DNA of 35,483 bases from an uncultured Planctomycetota bacterium (GTDB lineage: Bacteria; Planctomycetota; UBA1135; GCA-002686595). The stretch covers positions 1 to 35,483 of the forward strand of contig CAIYPP010000160.1 in the NCBI GenBank assembly GCA_903928115.1. The letters are read 5' to 3'. Both the position numbers and the translations under genes were made by a program. Below are positions 32,340 to 35,483 of the stretch, one piece after another (position 1 is the first letter of the stretch; every line of letters begins with the position of its first letter). The notes beneath the pieces are model-generated. The model saw nothing but the letters and a program-made list of their open reading frames with translations. It searched no databases and was not told the DNA's origin.

Positions 32340-34931
32340 TCAGGGATAGACCGAGAACTCGAGCGCGTCGCTCAGCCCCAGCGAATAGCTCGCCGCCGGG
32401 TCCCGATACCACCACTGTCCTTGAACGGTGTCGCCGAACGTGAGACCCGAACCGTGCTGTCCCCGAAGGTAGGGCTGAAAGTCGAGCGCGAGCACGCCCG
32501 AGCAATCGACGGGGCCGAGTGTCCCGCCGCTCGTCCCCACGGGAGAGCGCTGCACGGGCGCACGCACGCACAGGGTCCCGCCCATGAAAGGCTGCGCGAT
32601 GCGGCCCTGAACGCCGAAGAAGAAGAGGCCCGACTTCTGACTCGGCACATCCGCGACCGAGACGACGAACGGGGTGCTCGCGGAGGCGCTCGGGAATCCC
32701 GTGGAGCCCACCCGCGGCGTGCAGCCGAGGCTGTTCACCTTGGCCGTGCAGTACGTGCGAACCTGCGCGCAGGGACTCCAATAGCGCGCGAATCCGACGG
32801 CGGGCGTGCCGCCGAGCGCTTCGAATCCGCCGGTGAAAAACAGACCCTGCGAGAGGCCGTGCTCATCGACCCAGTGACGAGCCTCGTAGGGATACGGCGC
32901 GAGCACCGTCGCCGCCCCAAAGGACTCCTGCACGCCGTTGCGCAGCCGCATGCGATCCGAGAGGTACAGCGCAGGGCCGGAGCCATCGTCGTAGGGCTCG
33001 AGGATCGATCCGTTGGCGCCGAGTGCGGTCCAGCCGGTGCCGTCGAAGCGCCGCAGCCCCGCATCGGTGACTGCATAGAGCGCTTCGCCGAAACCGTCGT
33101 CCCAAACGCGCAGGCGGTAGACCTGCGAGAAACCGCCTGCCGGTACGACATGCCACGTCGCACCGTCCCAGAGCGCGAGCCCCGGCACGAAGTTGCCCTG
33201 CACCGTGATGAAGCGGCCGCCGACGTAGATGCCTGGGGGAAGCGACCCGGGCGCATCCCACACCACGGCCGCAGCGACGGGTGCGTCCACGCCGCCGACG
33301 AGCGGCTGCCAGCTCTGGCCGTCGAACTGCAGATGGAACAGACCTCCGGGTATGTTTCCGTTGAGCGCGTTTCCGAACGCATAGAGCCGCGGGGCGGGCG
33401 CACCCGGCGGTGTGAACTCGACGAGCGCACTCGCCGACCAAACGCTGGGAGTTCCAAGCTGCGTCCACGCCGTGCCGTCGTAGGAGCGAGTCCCAAAGGA
33501 GTCGCTGGCGACGAGCAGCGGCGACGCTCCGGCCTGGGGACGCCACTCCCCCAGCGCGCTCACCACACTCGCCAGCGGAGTCGAGACATCGTGAAAGCGC
33601 GCACCGTCCCAGCGCGCAAGGTTGCGCAGCGCGGGAGCGTCGCTCGACCCATCGAACTGACCGCCGATGTAGAGATCGCGCTCTCCTGTCGTCGGGTGCG
33701 TCCAAGCCTGAAGCGCCCACCCGCCGCTGCTCGGGTACGCGTTGTCGCGCTGCAGCGTGTGACCCGCGGGCTCGAGCGGGAGCCAGCCCAAGTTTTCGAG
33801 CCGAGCCACGCGGTGCAGCTCCGGCGTCGGCGCGCTGGGAACGCGGGTGAAGAACCCGCCTGCGTGGAGCGACTCGCCCGAGCCCGCGTCGAAAAACGCG
33901 AGCGCCTGAACTCGCTCTCGCAACGCGGGAAGTGGGGTGATTCCCGTCGGACTCCAGCGCGCGATCAAGGTCGACTGCGACGACGCCCCCGCCGCGGGCG
34001 TGAATGAACCAGCGAGATACGCCACGCGCCCCGTGCCCTCGGCGCGCACTAGGATGCGCTCGATACCGCCGGTGTAGTGATCGAGCCCCGCCTCGCTCCA
34101 GCTCGCGCCATTCCAGCTCTTCAGGACGCTGGTCGGTCCTGTGCCGAAGTTCCCGCCGACAAGCAACGAGCGCTGTCCCGCGCCGGCGTCGTAGGAGGCG
34201 AGCGCGAGCGGCGTTCCGACGAGCCCAGCGCCGACAACCGTCCATTGACTGCCATTCCATCGAGCGACTCCGCCGGGGAACGTGCCCGCCGCATAGAGCG
34301 CCGGGCCACTGCCGTCGTCGTGTACGGCGAGCGCGCTCACGCGAGCCGAGGAATTCGCCGCGCCAAGCCCCGCGCCGAGCGGCGACCAGCTCACGCCATC
34401 CCACATCGCGACGCGCAGCGCGGGTTGCGCGCCGACCATCGTGAACTCACCGCCGACGACGAGCCGATTGCCTTGGGGCGTCGGCAGCTCGCACAGCGCC
34501 CAGCCGACGTTGTTGAGTCCCGGCCCGAGCGGGGTCCAGCTCGCGCCGTTCCAGCGCGCGATGCGCAGACACGGCGAACCGCCCGTCGCCTGGAAGCGCC
34601 CCGTCGCATAGAGCTGCCCCCCCGCACCGAGATCGATCACCTCCACGTCATTGGCTGCGCCGCTGAAGCCGGCGCCCACGGCCGACCATGCCGAGCCGTC
34701 CCAGCGCGCCACGCGCAGCGCGCGCACGGACCCAGCCACCGTGAACTCACCCGCCGCAATGAGCCGCGCGCCCGAGCCCTCGTCAAAGCGCTCGAAGTCG
34801 ACCACCGCCGCGTCGAAGCCGCCGCCGGCAAACTGAGCGTCGAAAGCACCGCACGACGGCGCGCTCTGAGCCGCATGGACAAGGCCCGGCAAGAGCAAAA
34901 GCCCTGCCGGAAGCGTGTCAAAGAAGCTCAT
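32340..34931 (-). CDS. Giant secreted propeller-like repeat protein with C-terminal four-cysteine domain
   Basis: An 863-residue exported protein with signal MSFFDTLPAGLLLLPGLVHAAQ. From about residue 45 to 720 it consists of some 12-14 diverged repeats of 45-60 residues. Their pattern is LYAGGxF, a few residues, ARWDGxSWSPLGxGL, then a V-x-AL strand and DDGSG; these read as four-stranded blades of one or more beta-propellers. The last 137 residues (32753-32340; starting YCTAKVNSLGC) are homologous to the end of the metalloprotease encoded at 15404-17599. No catalytic motif is visible, so a binding or adhesive role is plausible (inference). The ATG at 34931 starts the signal peptide. A five-codon upstream frame (ATG at 34944) ends in a TGA overlapping this ATG. 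Confidence 0.88.
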   Translation of the reverse strand: MSFFDTLPAGLLLLPGLVHAAQSAPSCGAFDAQFAGGGFDAAVVDFERFDEGSGARLIAAGEFTVAGSVRALRVARWDGSAWSAVGAGFSGAANDVEVIDLGAGGQLYATGRFQATGGSPCLRIARWNGASWTPLGPGLNNVGWALCELPTPQGNRLVVGGEFTMVGAQPALRVAMWDGVSWSPLGAGLGAANSSARVSALAVHDDGSGPALYAAGTFPGGVARWNGSQWTVVGAGLVGTPLALASYDAGAGQRSLLVGGNFGTGPTSVLKSWNGASWSEAGLDHYTGGIERILVRAEGTGRVAYLAGSFTPAAGASSQSTLIARWSPTGITPLPALRERVQALAFFDAGSGESLHAGGFFTRVPSAPTPELHRVARLENLGWLPLEPAGHTLQRDNAYPSSGGWALQAWTHPTTGERDLYIGGQFDGSSDAPALRNLARWDGARFHDVSTPLASVVSALGEWRPQAGASPLLVASDSFGTRSYDGTAWTQLGTPSVWSASALVEFTPPGAPAPRLYAFGNALNGNIPGGLFHLQFDGQSWQPLVGGVDAPVAAAVVWDAPGSLPPGIYVGGRFITVQGNFVPGLALWDGATWHVVPAGGFSQVYRLRVWDDGFGEALYAVTDAGLRRFDGTGWTALGANGSILEPYDDGSGPALYLSDRMRLRNGVQESFGAATVLAPYPYEARHWVDEHGLSQGLFFTGGFEALGGTPAVGFARYWSPCAQVRTYCTAKVNSLGCTPRVGSTGFPSASASTPFVVSVADVPSQKSGLFFFGVQGRIAQPFMGGTLCVRAPVQRSPVGTSGGTLGPVDCSGVLALDFQPYLRGQHGSGLTFGDTVQGQWWYRDPAASYSLGLSDALEFSVYP

Positions 34932-35013
34932 GCGCGAGGGTCCATGGCAAGGAGTCGACCGATCGGAAGCGGAGCGCGAAGGTACTCCGCCGCGGAAACT
35001 CGGCCCCCCCCGG

Positions 35014-35483
35014 CTAGAGGGTAACGAGTTGTGAGACTTCGCGGGCGCAGCCCCATGAGAGTGTCACGCCCGCGCCGCCGTGGCCGTAGTTGTGGACAAG
35101 GGTCGAGCCGGGGCGTGGGGTCTCGCGTTCGAGGCGCACGGCCGAGCGCGCGGGGCGCAGGCCGACGGAGACGGAGAGCACGCGCGCGCCCGCGAGGCGC
35201 GGCTCGAGGTCCGTGCAGCGCTGCAGGATCGCCGTGGTCGTCGCCTCGCTCGGGACCAGCTCTTCGAGGCCGTCGTCCGCACTGCCGCCGAGGATGCAGT
35301 CCTTCGAGCGCGGGATGACGTAGGTCACGCCGCGCGGGTCGTAGTCATCGAGCGTGAAGCGCTCGACGGCACCGCGCTCGACCCGCACGAGCTGACCACG
35401 GATCGCGCGCATCTCGCCGTCGCCCACGAGCTCGCGAGCGCCGAGCCCCGCGCAGTGCACGACGATCGGCGCTGCGTCGAGCG
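35014..35483 (-). CDS. D-amino-acid-oxidase-family flavoprotein, C-terminal part
   Basis: Only the C-terminal 155 or so residues are inside the window; the frame is open to the edge, reading LDAAPIVVHCAGLGARELVGD at its start, a conserved segment of the FAD-dependent D-amino acid oxidase family. Further landmarks are YVIPRSKDCILGG, VGLRPARSAVRLE (its first Arg matches the substrate-carboxylate-binding Arg of the family) and the C-terminal HNYGHGGAGVTLSWG, the DAAO signature with FAD-contacting glycines. The N-terminal Rossmann FAD motif lies outside. Substrate choice (D-amino acids, D-aspartate or another amine) cannot be told from this part. The 82 bases between its stop and 34931 hold the promoter of the repeat protein. 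Confidence 0.9.
   Translation of the reverse strand, partial: LDAAPIVVHCAGLGARELVGDGEMRAIRGQLVRVERGAVERFTLDDYDPRGVTYVIPRSKDCILGGSADDGLEELVPSEATTTAILQRCTDLEPRLAGARVLSVSVGLRPARSAVRLERETPRPGSTLVHNYGHGGAGVTLSWGCAREVSQLVTL

Noticed and set aside
30906..34007. 1033-residue plus-strand open frame
   Set aside because: It is antisense to the pnt genes and the repeat protein and has no recognisable domain; a GC-bias artefact.

Overview
The window is very GC-rich and gene-dense. It most likely comes from a planctomycete (Planctomycetota). The evidence is two sulfatases, a cytochrome c/DUF1549/DUF1553 protein coupled to a Tat-exported DUF1501 protein (a pairing typical of planctomycetes), large secreted repeat proteins, and many starts without a strong Shine-Dalgarno. 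The lineage is inferred from gene families only. I saw no rRNA, tRNA, CRISPR array or insertion sequence, and no gene-free gap longer than about 300 bases.

Layout. 1-1906: arginine biosynthesis on the minus strand (argR, then argG, then the start of another gene), with a readable sigma-70-type promoter and ARG-box-like operators before argR. 1990-4411: a lipoprotein sulfatase and a predicted phosphoribosyltransferase, both minus. 4668-10387: a plus-strand cluster for the cell envelope or exterior. It holds a Spy/CpxP-like membrane-anchored coiled-coil protein, an exported sulfatase, and a 1104-residue fusion of YHYH, PEBP-like and metallophosphoesterase domains. All three carry Arg/Gly/Asn-rich low-complexity segments. 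10394-15294: DUF1501 plus the cytochrome c/DUF1549/DUF1553 protein. 15404-17599: a secreted matrixin-like metalloprotease with thrombospondin type 3 calcium repeats. 17832-19744: two small exported or anchored proteins of unknown role and a DUF493 protein. 19741-22377: MFS transporter, crotonase-fold enzyme and CBS-pair protein. 22526-24171: glutaredoxin-like protein coupled to an MgtE magnesium channel. 24304-27323: an NtrB/NtrC-type two-component system. 27468-28082: a second CBS-pair protein with a histone-H1-like basic tail. 28172-29179: a probable selenoprotein. 29283-32252: a three-gene proton-translocating NAD(P) transhydrogenase operon. 32340-34931: a giant secreted propeller-like repeat protein. 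35014-35483: the C-terminal part of a D-amino-acid-oxidase-family flavoprotein.

The most striking observation is at 28172-29179. A thioredoxin-like exported protein is interrupted by a single in-frame TGA. The codons after it keep the same frame and GC-rich third positions. Fifteen bases after the TGA lies a perfect 10-bp hairpin with a GTG loop, at the spacing and with the loop G expected of a bacterial SECIS element. Read through, the two pieces make one 335-residue protein with selenocysteine at position 86. Two further points stand out. The metalloprotease and the giant repeat protein end in the same roughly 140-residue four-cysteine domain, which may be a lineage-specific surface or secretion module. 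The YHYH-PEBP-phosphoesterase fusion has an unusual domain combination.
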